This document shows, piece after piece, positions 16,447-24,881 of a stretch of 64,000 nt of DNA. Under the pieces are notes generated by a model, which saw only the letters and a list, made by a program, of their open reading frames with translations, was not told the DNA's origin and did no database searches. The first letter of the stretch is position 1. Every line of letters begins with the position of its first letter. Where the stretch lies: positions 186,001-250,000 of the forward strand of contig NZ_FOSG01000007.1 in the NCBI RefSeq assembly GCF_900114215.1, given 5' to 3'. Source of the DNA: Streptomyces mangrovi. Its GTDB lineage: Bacteria; Actinomycetota; Actinomycetes; Streptomycetales; Streptomycetaceae. Both the position numbers and the translations under genes were made by a program.

Positions 16447-18174
16447 ATGCAGATGCGGGATCACCGGTCGGACGACCGGAGCAGCGGTACTGCGCGGGTG
16501 CGCCGTGCGCCCCCGGCGGCGGCCTCCGCTCCGGCCCGTCCCCCCGCCTCCCTGCTGGAGTTGCAGCGCTCGGTGGGCAACGCCGCCGTGGTCCGGGCGC
16601 TGGAGGAGCGGCGGCGACACGAGCACGCCCCGGACCGCGGACACGGACCACCGGGCTCGCACGCGGAGCCGGTGCAGCGCGCGGAGTCGGTGCACCGGAC
16701 GCTGAACTCCTCCGGCCGCCCGCTGGAGGAGCCGCTGCGGGCCGAGATGGAGGCCCGGCTGGGCGCGGACTTCTCCGGCGTACGGGTGCACACCGGCGCC
16801 GTGGCCCAGCGTTCGGCCGCGGAGATCGGGGCCCGTGCGTACACCTCCGGCGACCATGTGGTGATCGGCCGGGGCGGGGCTGACAAGCACACCCTCGCCC
16901 ATGAGTTGACGCACGTCATCCAGCAGCGCCGGGGGCCGGTGGCGGGTACCGACAACGGCGGGGGGCTGAGCGTCTCCGATCCCTCCGACCGCTTCGAACG
17001 CGAGGCCGAGGCCAATGCCTCCCGGGTGATGCGTGCGCCCCTGCCCGCCGCCCCGCACGCCGGTGTGCCGTCCGCGGCGGACCGCGCCGCGGACGGCGGT
17101 CCGGTGTGGGAGGCCGGTCGGCCGTCCGCTCCGGCGGGTCCGGGGGCCGCGCCGGTCCAGCGGGTCCTGGCGAGGGACGCCGCCAACATCTACAAGAAGT
17201 GGTCCGGCAGCGGCAGGCTGGTGCCGGCCAAGCAGCGGGAGTGGCTCTGGAGCGAACTCCTCAAGCACTGCGGCGGCGTGGCGGGCGCGCGGAGTCTGAG
17301 CGTCGACCAGGCCGTGGAGGCGCTCAGGGGCTCCGGGATCACGCCGGCCGCCCTGGAGGAGGCGGGAGTGGGAGCCTCCGGTGCCCGGCAGGCCGAGCGG
17401 CCCCGGGAGTCGGCGGAGGCCTATGAGGCCAGGGGCGGTGGCATGGTCGCCGACGCCGAGCGTCTGTGGAAGGAGCAGGAGGAGTCCCTGCCCAGGGTCA
17501 CACCGCTGTCCTTCGACATCCCCGGCCTGGGCCGGGGCACCGTCGCGATGCTGCGCGGCGCCACCGGGCAGAGCGCCAACCCCGGCATGCTGGCCTGGTT
17601 CTCCCACGGTTACGAGGACGCCAACCCCATCGGTATCGACACCGCCCGGCACTACGCCTTCGCCGTCCAGGTGGAGCAGAGCCTCAACAGGATCGGCGGG
17701 GACAAGGACGCCTACGCCTCGCTGCCGGGCGCGATGGCCGAGGCCACGGCAGGCAGGGAGCCGACCACTCAGGCCCCGGGCCTGTACGTCCAGTCCCACA
17801 GCGCCAGTGAGCTCAGGCTGGAGATCGACCGCCTGGCCGCGCTGGTGGCCCACTGCGACGTGGCCGTCCTGCTGGACTTCGACTGGGCCCCGGAGGTGGC
17901 CCCCGAGTACGCGGAGGCGAGGAAGGCCGAGACCCCGCCGCTGCCCGTCATCATCGAGCGGTCGGCGGCGCTGAGCGGTTACAGCTCGCTGCTGCTGTTC
18001 ACCTGCCGGACTCCGTGGGCCGTGGACGCGGCGGTCACCGGCAGCAGCAGGCTGAAGGAGCGGATCGCCGCCGAGGTGAGGGCGACCATGCAGTTGGAGG
18101 GCCAGGCGCTGAGGGACGAGGTCACCAGGCGGACCGAGGGTGCTCCCACCAGCGGCACCGTCTACCTGCCCTGA
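16447..18174 (+). CDS. eCIS core-domain (DUF4157) protein
   Basis: 575 residues. LLELQRSVGNAAVVRALE (about 36-53) and the metallopeptidase-like HELTHVIQQRRG (about 152-163) are hallmarks of DUF4157 proteins that accompany extracellular contractile injection systems. PVQR tetrapeptides (EPVQRAES, APVQRVLA) divide the molecule as in many eCIS-associated proteins. The C-terminal 380 residues, with TVAMLRGATGQSANPGM, LYVQSHSASELRLEIDRL and IIERSAALSGYSSLLLFTC, match nothing I recognise and could be a cargo or toxin domain. No sheath, tube or baseplate genes occur in this window. Start ATG 16447 follows GGAGGGA; the GTG six bases earlier is too close to it. Confidence 0.82.
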   Translation: MQMRDHRSDDRSSGTARVRRAPPAAASAPARPPASLLELQRSVGNAAVVRALEERRRHEHAPDRGHGPPGSHAEPVQRAESVHRTLNSSGRPLEEPLRAEMEARLGADFSGVRVHTGAVAQRSAAEIGARAYTSGDHVVIGRGGADKHTLAHELTHVIQQRRGPVAGTDNGGGLSVSDPSDRFEREAEANASRVMRAPLPAAPHAGVPSAADRAADGGPVWEAGRPSAPAGPGAAPVQRVLARDAANIYKKWSGSGRLVPAKQREWLWSELLKHCGGVAGARSLSVDQAVEALRGSGITPAALEEAGVGASGARQAERPRESAEAYEARGGGMVADAERLWKEQEESLPRVTPLSFDIPGLGRGTVAMLRGATGQSANPGMLAWFSHGYEDANPIGIDTARHYAFAVQVEQSLNRIGGDKDAYASLPGAMAEATAGREPTTQAPGLYVQSHSASELRLEIDRLAALVAHCDVAVLLDFDWAPEVAPEYAEARKAETPPLPVIIERSAALSGYSSLLLFTCRTPWAVDAAVTGSSRLKERIAAEVRATMQLEGQALRDEVTRRTEGAPTSGTVYLP

Positions 18175-18239
18175 CCGTGCTCCGGCCGTGCGGTCCCGGA
18201 CCGGGTCGGTGCGGGTCGGTCAGGGCCGGTGCGGAGAGG

Positions 18240-18683
18240 TCAGGGGCGGGCGTCCAGGCGGTGCAGCAGGGAGCCGTCCCGGCCGAAGACGTCCATCAGG
18301 TATCCCCGCTCCAGCGAGACGCCTTCCACCTGCACCAGGAAGAAGACGAGGGAGTCCTTCAGCCGTTCGAACCTCTGGGCGTCCGAGTCCGTGGCGCGGC
18401 TGCGGACGGTCAGCAGGGGCACACCGCCGGGGCCGGGCTCCCGCTGGACGGCGTAGACGCCCTCGTCGCCGCCGGATTCGCGGTAGCGCTCGGCCAGTGC
18501 CTTCGCCCCGGCGGGCGCGGCCGTGCTCAGCGCCGTGGGGCCGGCGGAGGCGGGGGCGGAGGGGGTGCCGGGCCCCGTGTGGGGGCGCTCCTGCCCCTGC
18601 CCGCCGGTGCAGGCGGTCAGGAGGACGGCGCACAGCGGCAGGGTCAGTGCGGCAGTGGCGCGGGGGCTTCTCCGTAAGGGCAT
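18240..18683 (-). CDS. Small lipoprotein
   Basis: 147 residues. Lipoprotein signal peptide with lipobox LLTAC (Cys about residue 25), then a Gly/Pro/Ser/Thr-rich linker and a compact domain with ALAERYRESGGDEGVYAVQR, RFERLKDSLVFFLVQVEGV and YLMDVFGRDGSLLHRLD. No family recognised. Convergent with the eCIS-core gene and upstream in direction of nothing obvious. Probably cell-surface, function unknown. Confidence 0.7.
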   Translation of the reverse strand: MPLRRSPRATAALTLPLCAVLLTACTGGQGQERPHTGPGTPSAPASAGPTALSTAAPAGAKALAERYRESGGDEGVYAVQREPGPGGVPLLTVRSRATDSDAQRFERLKDSLVFFLVQVEGVSLERGYLMDVFGRDGSLLHRLDARP

Positions 18684-18797
18684 CGGCCGACCGTACCGCT
18701 TCCGGGCCGCGGCGTGGGCCGCGGCGTGGGCGGCGGCGTGCGCGGCGGCCCGGAAGCAGGTGGCAGGAGGCCGTGACGGGAGCCGGAGGGAGCGGAC

Positions 18798-19757
18798 TCA
18801 GCCTGCGTAGGCGGCCTCGATGTCCTCGACGACCTGCTCCATCGCGTACGGGCCGGCGCTGCTGCTCCACACCTGGCCGTCGACGCCGCTGACCGCGTCG
18901 CGCTCGGCCGCCTTCAGCCGGGTGAAGGACTTCTGCTCCCGGGCCGCTTCGAGCGCCTTCTCCCCCTCGGCGTTGAGGGTGGCGATGAAGACGTGGTCGG
19001 CGTCGATGCGGTCGAGGTTCTCCAGGGACAGCGGGTCGGAGTGGGGGCTGTTGAGCTCCCGCGCGATGGGCAGGAGTTCGGCGCCGGCCTCCTTCAGCAG
19101 GCCGCTGGGCATGTTGGCGGCGTTCATCACCATGGGGCCGGCGGGCATCCAGCGGGCCACCACGGCCGTGCCGGGGTCCTTTCCGCCGGCGGCGTCGGCG
19201 GCGCGCTCCAGAAGGGCGTCGATCCTGTTGTCGAACTCCTCCTTCTCGCCCAGCGCCTCGGCGTAGGTCCGCGCCGGCTGCTTCCAGTCGTCGTTGCCGG
19301 GGACGACGGTGGGGGCCACGGCCTTGAGGGCGTCGTACTGGGACTTCTCCAGCCTCGGCGCGGCCAGGATCAGGTCGGGGTCGGCCTTGAGGACGGCCTC
19401 GATGTTGGGTTCCTTGACGGTGGCGACCAGCGGGACGGACTCCGCCTTCTCGCCCAGGTAGCCGGGTGCGGTGTCCGCGCCGCGGGCACTGCTGGTGCCG
19501 ACCGGCTCGATGCCGAGGTACAGCGCGGTGTCCAGGGAGGTGTCACCGAGAGCGACGACGCGCTTGGGTTCGGCGGGCACCTCCACCGAGCCGTAGGCGG
19601 TCTCGACCGAACGCGTGGCGGCCGTCTTCTCGCTTCCGCCGCTCTCGCCGTCGTCCCCCGAGGCGGTCCCGCCGCAGGCGGCCACTCCCATGAGCAGGGC
19701 GGATGCCGCGAGGGCCTGGACGGTTCGGCGGTACACGGGCAGGGCGGAGCTGGGCAT
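18798..19757 (-). CDS. Iron-siderophore ABC transporter substrate-binding lipoprotein
   Basis: 319 residues with a lipobox (GVAAC), a Gly/Ser/Glu linker, then the FecB/FhuD fold: VEVPAEPKRVVALGDTSLDT, ALYLGIEPVGTS, VLKADPDLILAAP, FTRLKAAERDAV and a C-terminal YAMEQVVEDIEAAY. It captures ferric siderophore outside the membrane for the FecCD/FecE transporter encoded divergently from the same intergenic region, where an iron box sits. Expression is therefore expected to rise on iron starvation through DmdR1/IdeR. Confidence 0.92.
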   Translation of the reverse strand: MPSSALPVYRRTVQALAASALLMGVAACGGTASGDDGESGGSEKTAATRSVETAYGSVEVPAEPKRVVALGDTSLDTALYLGIEPVGTSSARGADTAPGYLGEKAESVPLVATVKEPNIEAVLKADPDLILAAPRLEKSQYDALKAVAPTVVPGNDDWKQPARTYAEALGEKEEFDNRIDALLERAADAAGGKDPGTAVVARWMPAGPMVMNAANMPSGLLKEAGAELLPIARELNSPHSDPLSLENLDRIDADHVFIATLNAEGEKALEAAREQKSFTRLKAAERDAVSGVDGQVWSSSAGPYAMEQVVEDIEAAYAG

Positions 19758-19791
19758 GACGGGCCTCCTGGACGGGGATGGTGCCAGCGAT

Positions 19792-19810
19792 TCAGCTTAG
19801 GCTAACCTAA
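19792..19810. promoter_or_regulatory. Iron box (DmdR/IdeR operator)
   Basis: TCAGCTTAGGCTAACCTAA matches the 19-base actinobacterial iron-box pattern (TTAGGTTAGGCT-ACCTAA type) with the central TTAGGCTAACCTAA intact. It sits between the divergent substrate-binding protein and permease genes and can control both. Confidence 0.9.
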
Positions 19811-19840
19811 CCGATGTACCGACCATCGAGAAGGTGTCAT

Positions 19841-20845
19841 GTGACGCTCCGTAAGACTCTGCTGCGCGGCCTGCTGCCGGTGAGCGCCGTGCTGCTGGCC
19901 GTCGTGGCGGCCAGCCTGCTCCTGGGTGCCGGCGACGTCGGGCCCGCCCGGGCCGCCGCCGTGCTCCTCGGCGGCGCGGACGGCGACGCGGACGCCCGCT
20001 TCACCGTGCTGGAGCTGCGGCTGCCGCGTACCGCCGTGGCCGTCGCCGTCGGCGCCGCGCTCGGCGTCGCCGGGGCCGTGCTGCAGGCCACCGCCCGCAA
20101 CCCGCTGGCCGAGCCCGGCCTGCTCGGGGTGAGTGCCGGAGCGTCCTTCGCCGTGGTCCTGGCGATCGTGCTGGGTGCGAGCGCGACGACCGTGGGCCCG
20201 TACGCCGCCGTGCTCGGCGCGGCGGCCGGCTGCCTGCTGGCCCTGGGCGCCGCCCGGCTGCGCGGGGCGGGCGACGACCCGGTACGGCTGGTGCTGGCCG
20301 GCGCGGCGTTCAGCGGGATGGTGGGCGCGGCCTCCTCCGTACTGCTGCTGGTCAACCAGCGGGCGTCGGACGAGATCCGGTTCTGGACGGTGGGCTCGGT
20401 CGTCGGGCGCGGCACCGACGACCTGATGGCCGTACTGCCCGTCCTGCTCCTCGGTCTGGCCGCGGCCGCCGCGGTGAGCCCCGCGCTGTCCTCGCTCGCC
20501 CTGGGGGACGACGTGGCCACCGGGCTCGGCCACCGGCCGCGCCGGGTGCGCGCGGTGGCCGTCACCTCCGTCGCGCTGCTGGTCGGCGGGGCGACGGCGG
20601 TCGCCGGGCCGGTCGCCTTCGTCGGCCTGGTGGTGCCCTTCGCGGCCCGGGCGCTGGTCGGCCCGGACCTGCGGCGGCTGCTGGGGGTGTCGGTGCTGCT
20701 GGGCCCGGCCGTGGTCCTGCTCGCCGATGTCGTCTCGCGGCTGGTCGTCCGCCCGTACGAGATGCCGCTGGGTGTGATGACCGCGCTGTTCGGCGCACCG
20801 GTCCTGGTCGCCGTCGTCCGATCCTCGAGGTTGCCGTCGCTGTGA
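19841..20845 (+). CDS. Siderophore ABC transporter permease (FecCD family), first
   Basis: 334 residues from GTG 19841, which has GAGAAGG six bases upstream; an in-frame ATG at 19814 lies almost in the iron box and is less likely. About nine to ten membrane segments with FecCD signatures: LRLPRTAVAVAVGAALGVAG, ATARNPLAEPGLLGVSAGAS, VGPVAFVGLVVPF and RPYEMPLGVMTALFGAPV. Forms the channel with the next gene. Stop overlaps the next start (GTGA). Confidence 0.92.
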   Translation: MTLRKTLLRGLLPVSAVLLAVVAASLLLGAGDVGPARAAAVLLGGADGDADARFTVLELRLPRTAVAVAVGAALGVAGAVLQATARNPLAEPGLLGVSAGASFAVVLAIVLGASATTVGPYAAVLGAAAGCLLALGAARLRGAGDDPVRLVLAGAAFSGMVGAASSVLLLVNQRASDEIRFWTVGSVVGRGTDDLMAVLPVLLLGLAAAAAVSPALSSLALGDDVATGLGHRPRRVRAVAVTSVALLVGGATAVAGPVAFVGLVVPFAARALVGPDLRRLLGVSVLLGPAVVLLADVVSRLVVRPYEMPLGVMTALFGAPVLVAVVRSSRLPSL

Positions 20846-22014
20846 AGACGCCACTGGAACCGCGCTCCGGAGCATCCGCGGGGGACGGCCCCGCCGGCGC
20901 CCTCGTCCCTCCGCCCGTCCCACCGCCGCGCGGGCCCGGCCGGGTGCGTGAAGCGGGTACGACGGCCGTGGACGCCGCGCCGCCGGGCACCTTCCGCCTG
21001 GCCGCCGGCGGCCTGTCCCTCCTCGTGCCCCGCCGCCCGCTGCTGGCCGGCGTCCTGCTCGCGACCGTCCTGGTCGCGGTGGGCGCGGTGGGCCTGTCCG
21101 TCGGCGAGATCGCCGTGGCCCCGCTGGACGCCCTGCGCGCGGCGGTGCTGGGCGAGGGAAGCCCGCGCGACCTGCTGGTCGTCGAGGAGCTGCGCATGCC
21201 CCGGGTCGAGGCGGGGATCGCGGTCGGCGCGGCCCTGGGGGCGGCCGGCTGCCTGATGCAGACGCTCTCGGGGAACCGGCTGGCCACCCCGGACACCGTC
21301 GGTCTGAACAACGGCGCGACCGCGTTCGCCGTCGCGGGGATCGTCGCCGTCCCCACCGGCCTGCTGCCGTCGGCCACCGCCCTGGTGGGCGCCGCCACGG
21401 CCGCGGCCCTCACCCTCGCCCTCAGCGGCGGGGCCGGGCAGCGCGGCTACCGGTTCCTGGTGGTGGGCCTGGGCGTGGGCGCGGTGTTCGGCGCGGTGAC
21501 GAACCTGATCCTGTCGCGTGCGGAGATCGACGCGGCCAACGCGGCGTTCGCCTGGACCGTCGGCACTCTCAACGGCCGCTCCCAGACGGCGGTGACGGTG
21601 CTGGAGGCCGGGCTGCTGGTCTGCCTGCCGCCGGCGGTGGTGCTCGGCCACCGCCTGGGCGCACTGCGCTTCTCCGACGCCGTGGCCACCTCCCTGGGGG
21701 TGCGGGTGCGGCCGGTGCGCGCGGCGGTGCTGCTGACCTCCGTCGTCTGCGCCGGGCTGGCCGTGGCCGTCGCCGGGCCGCTGGGCATGATCGCCCTGGC
21801 CGCGCCCGAGGCCGCCCGGCGGCTGACCGGCCCCGGGCCCGTACCCGTTGTGACCTCCGCGCTCGCCGGGGCCGTCCTCACACTGCTGGCCGATCTGGTC
21901 GGCCGCACCGCGATGGCGCCGCTGGAGATCCCCGTGGGGCTGGTCACCGCCGTCGTCGGGGGCCCGTACCTGCTGTGGCTGCTGCTCACCACCCGTACCA
22001 GGAGGACCCCGTGA
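20842..22014 (+). CDS. Siderophore ABC transporter permease (FecCD family), second
   Basis: 390 residues. A variable 60-residue N-terminal tail precedes a FecCD permease with VEELRMPRVEAGIAVGAALG, QTLSGNRLATPDTVGLNNGA, AVAGPLGMIALAAPEAARRL and APLEIPVGLVTAVVGGPYLL. The substitution of LAAPE for the more usual VGLxxPH in the coupling region is common in second-subunit paralogues. Translationally coupled on both sides (GTGA with its neighbours), so one polycistronic message under the iron box. Confidence 0.9.
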   Translation: MKTPLEPRSGASAGDGPAGALVPPPVPPPRGPGRVREAGTTAVDAAPPGTFRLAAGGLSLLVPRRPLLAGVLLATVLVAVGAVGLSVGEIAVAPLDALRAAVLGEGSPRDLLVVEELRMPRVEAGIAVGAALGAAGCLMQTLSGNRLATPDTVGLNNGATAFAVAGIVAVPTGLLPSATALVGAATAAALTLALSGGAGQRGYRFLVVGLGVGAVFGAVTNLILSRAEIDAANAAFAWTVGTLNGRSQTAVTVLEAGLLVCLPPAVVLGHRLGALRFSDAVATSLGVRVRPVRAAVLLTSVVCAGLAVAVAGPLGMIALAAPEAARRLTGPGPVPVVTSALAGAVLTLLADLVGRTAMAPLEIPVGLVTAVVGGPYLLWLLLTTRTRRTP

Positions 22015-22943
22015 ACGCCGTGACACCCGCGACCGCGACCGCCCCCGCACCCGTAGCCGCACCCGAGTTCGGACTCGGGGCCGGGGCCGGGGCGGAGGAC
22101 GCGGGCGGGGCCCACCGGCTGCGCACCGAGGCCCTCACCCTGGCCCACGGACGCACCCCCGTGGTGCGGGAACTGGACGTCGAGCTGCCCCCGCGGCGGG
22201 TGACCGCGATCGTCGGCCCCAACGGCTGCGGCAAGTCGACGCTGCTGGGCGGGCTCGCCCGGCTGCTGGAGCCGCGCGGGGGCTCGGTGCTGCTGGACGG
22301 CCGGGCGCTGTCCTCGGTCTCCACCCGCGAGGTGGCCCGCGTGATCGGCCTGCTGCCGCAGTCGGCCACCGCGCCGGACGGGCTGACGGTCCGCGATCTG
22401 GTGCGCTACGGCCGCCGCCCGCACCAGGGCCTGCTGCGCCAGTGGTCGAGGGCGGACGCCGAGGCAGTGGAGGCCGCGCTGGACGCGGCCGACCTGCACG
22501 AGCTGGCGGACCGTCCGCTGGAGACGCTCTCCGGCGGCCAGCGGCAGCGCGCCTGGATCGCGATGGCGGTGGCGCAGGACACCGACATCCTGATGCTGGA
22601 CGAGCCGACCTCCGCCCTCGACATCGGCCACCAGCTGGAGGTGCTGGAGATGGTCCGCTCCCTGGCCGCCCGGGGGCGCACGGTGGTGCTCGTCCTGCAC
22701 GACCTGACCACGGCCTGCCGGTACGCCGACCACATGCTGGCGATGCTGGACGGGCGGGTCGTCGCCCAGGGCGCCCCGGCCCAGATCATGACGTCCGCCC
22801 TGGTGCGCACCCTGTACGGGGTGGAGAGCACCATCCTGACCGACCCCGTCCACGGCACCCCGGTGGTGTGTCCCACGGGCCTGGCGGCGAGCCCGGGTCC
22901 GGCGGCGGACGGCGCGAACGGTACGGACAGCGGCGGTTCGTGA
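22011..22943 (+). CDS. Siderophore ABC transporter ATP-binding protein
   Basis: 310 residues: Walker A GPNGCGKSTLLGGLARLL, Q-loop LPQSA, signature LSGGQRQRAWIAMAVAQDT, Walker B ILMLDEPTSALD and H-loop VLHDL. This is the FepC/FecE class energising ferric siderophore import. The first 35 residues are Ala/Pro/Gly-rich and not conserved. GTG start overlaps the permease stop. No siderophore synthesis genes in the window, so the transporter may take up a siderophore made elsewhere or by other organisms. Confidence 0.93.
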   Translation: MNAVTPATATAPAPVAAPEFGLGAGAGAEDAGGAHRLRTEALTLAHGRTPVVRELDVELPPRRVTAIVGPNGCGKSTLLGGLARLLEPRGGSVLLDGRALSSVSTREVARVIGLLPQSATAPDGLTVRDLVRYGRRPHQGLLRQWSRADAEAVEAALDAADLHELADRPLETLSGGQRQRAWIAMAVAQDTDILMLDEPTSALDIGHQLEVLEMVRSLAARGRTVVLVLHDLTTACRYADHMLAMLDGRVVAQGAPAQIMTSALVRTLYGVESTILTDPVHGTPVVCPTGLAASPGPAADGANGTDSGGS

Positions 22944-23021
22944 CCCCGCGGCGGAGTACAGGCGGGCCGGGCGTGGCAGCTCCTGCGCCGCGCCTCCCGT
23001 CCCCTCAGTCCCTCAGGAGGG

Positions 23022-23438
23022 TCACACCGCCTCGATATGGACGCTTGTGCCGCACAGTTCGGCCATGTCGTCGAGGCCCGAGGTGAGGATGATCCGGGGC
23101 CCCGGGTAACCGAGGGCGGTGGCGGCCACCACCGCGTCGATGGCGTACTTGTGTCCGTGCAGGCCGGCCTCGCGCAGCAACCCGATGGCGCGCCAGGTGA
23201 TCTCCTCGGTCACCGGCAGGACGGCCAGGCGGGAGACGTACCAGCGGAAGCGCGCCATGTTCACCTTGGCGTGCCATGCCTCGATGAGCGTCGGATCGCT
23301 GACGGCGACAAGGGTGTCGTTCGACTGTGCCGCCCGGATCAACGCGGTCACCTGTGGGTCGGCCCGGACCGCCTTCGACAGCCCCTCGCTGTCGAGCAGG
23401 AGAACCCCGTGACTCAGCCCGCCCTGCGGTCGCGCCAC
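23022..23438 (-). CDS. vapC: PIN-domain toxin, VapC-like
   Basis: 138 residues with the four acidic PIN residues in order: LLLDSEG (Asp about 16), TLIEAW (Glu about 53), YAIDAVVAATA (Asp about 101) and SGLDDM (Asp about 123). PIN toxins are Mg-dependent RNases that cut tRNA or rRNA. The start overlaps the upstream antitoxin gene by 25 bases on the same strand, the usual VapBC arrangement. Some actinobacterial PIN proteins of this size have lost toxicity; not testable here. Confidence 0.85.
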   Translation of the reverse strand: MARPQGGLSHGVLLLDSEGLSKAVRADPQVTALIRAAQSNDTLVAVSDPTLIEAWHAKVNMARFRWYVSRLAVLPVTEEITWRAIGLLREAGLHGHKYAIDAVVAATALGYPGPRIILTSGLDDMAELCGTSVHIEAV

Positions 23439-23758
23439 GCGTCCTCCTCCACGGCGCTCCCGCTCTCCACCGCCGGTGAGCCCGTCTCGTGGTCCGCCGG
23501 CGCCTCCGCCGCCCGGAAGGCTCTGGCGGCGCGGTCGTGCGTCTCCCGGGGGATCGGCCCTGCCTGCCTCTCGTTCTCCACCAGCAGTTCCTCGAGCAGA
23601 CCGCGCTGGAGTTGCCGCTCGACCGCCGCGCTCACATGGGCCGAGAAGCCACGCGCACCGACTCGGGCCCGGACCGCGGCGATGCGGTCGGCGGGCATGG
23701 AGACACTGACTTTCCGGGCCGGTGAGCCCTCACCGCCGTACGGTTTGGCTGCGCCCAC
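23414..23758 (-). CDS. vapB: Ribbon-helix-helix type antitoxin of the PIN toxin
   Basis: 114 residues. The N-terminal part KVSVSMPADRIAAVRARV followed by GARGFSAHVSAAVERQLQR looks like a CopG/RHH DNA-binding unit; the C-terminal half is charged and low-complexity, as expected for a toxin-wrapping tail. Start is uncertain: GTG at 23758 gives the full frame without a ribosome binding site, and shorter starts are possible. Overlaps vapC; it probably represses its own promoter. Confidence 0.75.
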   Translation of the reverse strand: MGAAKPYGGEGSPARKVSVSMPADRIAAVRARVGARGFSAHVSAAVERQLQRGLLEELLVENERQAGPIPRETHDRAARAFRAAEAPADHETGSPAVESGSAVEEDAWRDRRAG

Positions 23759-23897
23759 GATGGCGAGAGCAGCAAAGAAGGTAGCAATTCAGTGCGCGAG
23801 CCGTCCCGTCCCGCCCGGGTGAGGGGCGCCGCGCGTAGTACGCGGGAGCGGATGCCCGGGACACCCGGGGCGCCGGCCACGGCGGGAAGGAGGGGCG

Positions 23898-24152
23898 ATG
23901 CGCACCCGCGAGGAGGTCTACCACCAGGTCCGCTGGGATCCGCGCCTGGATCCGGCCCGCTTCGTGCTGGGGATCCGGCAGCGCGGCGCCGCGCCCGAGC
24001 GCATGCCCCTGCTCTCCTTCCTCCCCGGCGGGGAGATCCCCTGGCATCGGATCCTGTTCGTAGAGGCGGACGGCGAGGTGGTCTGGGACCGCGCCACGGG
24101 CGTGGACCGCGTCGGCGTCTCCGGCGCCGGGCACCGCCGCGCTCCCCCGTGA
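23898..24152 (+). CDS. DUF504 (MJ1316 RNA cyclic group end recognition) protein
   Basis: 84 residues. VYHQVRWDPRLDPARFVLGI, MPLLSFLPGGEIPWHRILF and EADGEVVWDRATGVDRV are the diagnostic DUF504 blocks. The family is predicted to recognise cyclic phosphate ends of RNA; the experimental role in bacteria is unclear. ATG preceded by GAAGGAGGGG. Lies between the VapBC operon and pnuC; about 60 bases separate it from pnuC. Confidence 0.88.
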   Translation: MRTREEVYHQVRWDPRLDPARFVLGIRQRGAAPERMPLLSFLPGGEIPWHRILFVEADGEVVWDRATGVDRVGVSGAGHRRAPP

Positions 24153-24181
24153 AATCACTTGCCACCGCCGGACCGACCCCC

Positions 24182-24203
24182 TTATCGTCACTTTGACAAT
24201 TAA
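24182..24203. promoter_or_regulatory. NrtR-like operator before pnuC
   Basis: TTATCGTCA-CTT-TGACAATTAA is an imperfect palindrome resembling NrtR (Nudix-related NAD repressor) sites. It sits just before, and touches, the pnuC ribosome binding site AAGGAGG, where a bound repressor would block the pnuC-nadR message. Assignment rests on pattern memory and on the NAD genes that follow. Confidence 0.55.
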
Positions 24204-24215
24204 GGAGGTCGCCGC

Positions 24216-24881
24216 GTGGACACCGTCGCGGACCTGCTCGCTCCCCTCCAGGAGCCCCTCTTCACCCTGCTCGGCAGCCCCGTCAGCTGGGTGGAGGTGC
24301 TCGGCTTCGGCAGCGGGGGGCTGTGCGTGTGGCTCGTCGCCCGCCAGCACATCGCCAACTGGCCGATCGGCATCGCCAACAACCTGTTCTTCATCCTCCT
24401 GTTCGCCGGCGCCGGGCTGTACGCGGACGCCGGGCTGCAGGTCGTCTACATCGCGCTGGCCCTGTACGGCTGGTGGTCGTGGGTCGCCGGCGGCCCGCGG
24501 TCCGCCTCCGGCCGGCTGCCGGTCAGCCGCACCGGCGTCCGCACCTGGTGGGTCCTGGCCTGCGCGACCGCGGCCGCCACCGCCGCGCTGACCGTGCTGC
24601 TGGACCGGGCCACCGACTCCACCGTGCCCTTCTGGGACGCCCTGACCACCGCGCTGTCGCTGGCCGCCACCTACGGCCAGTGCCGCAAGAAGGTCGAGTC
24701 CTGGTACCTGTGGATCGCCGCCGACGTCGTCTACGTGCCCCTGTACGCCCACAAGGGGCTGTACCTCACCTCGCTGCTCTACCTGGGCTTCATGGCCCTG
24801 TGCGTGGCCGGGCTGCTCGGCTGGCGGCGCGAGCTGGCCGACCGCACCGGCCCGGCGGCCCCGGTGGGGGCCGCCGCGTGA
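24216..24881 (+). CDS. pnuC: PnuC-type nicotinamide riboside transporter
   Basis: 221 residues, about seven membrane segments. The family motifs are clear: ANWPIGIANNLFFILLF and QVVYIALALYGWWSW (the WxxW substrate-site tryptophans), followed by a repeat of the pattern in the second half with YGQCRKKVESWYLWIAADV. PnuC proteins facilitate uptake of nicotinamide riboside, which the product of the overlapping nadR gene can phosphorylate and adenylylate. GTG start with AAGGAGG seven bases upstream. Stop overlaps nadR as GTGA. Confidence 0.93.
   Translation: MDTVADLLAPLQEPLFTLLGSPVSWVEVLGFGSGGLCVWLVARQHIANWPIGIANNLFFILLFAGAGLYADAGLQVVYIALALYGWWSWVAGGPRSASGRLPVSRTGVRTWWVLACATAAATAALTVLLDRATDSTVPFWDALTTALSLAATYGQCRKKVESWYLWIAADVVYVPLYAHKGLYLTSLLYLGFMALCVAGLLGWRRELADRTGPAAPVGAAA

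Noticed and set aside
19814..19840. ATG at 19814 as start of the first FecCD permease
   Set aside because: It lies four bases from the iron box and lacks a ribosome binding site; GTG 19841 has GAGAAGG.
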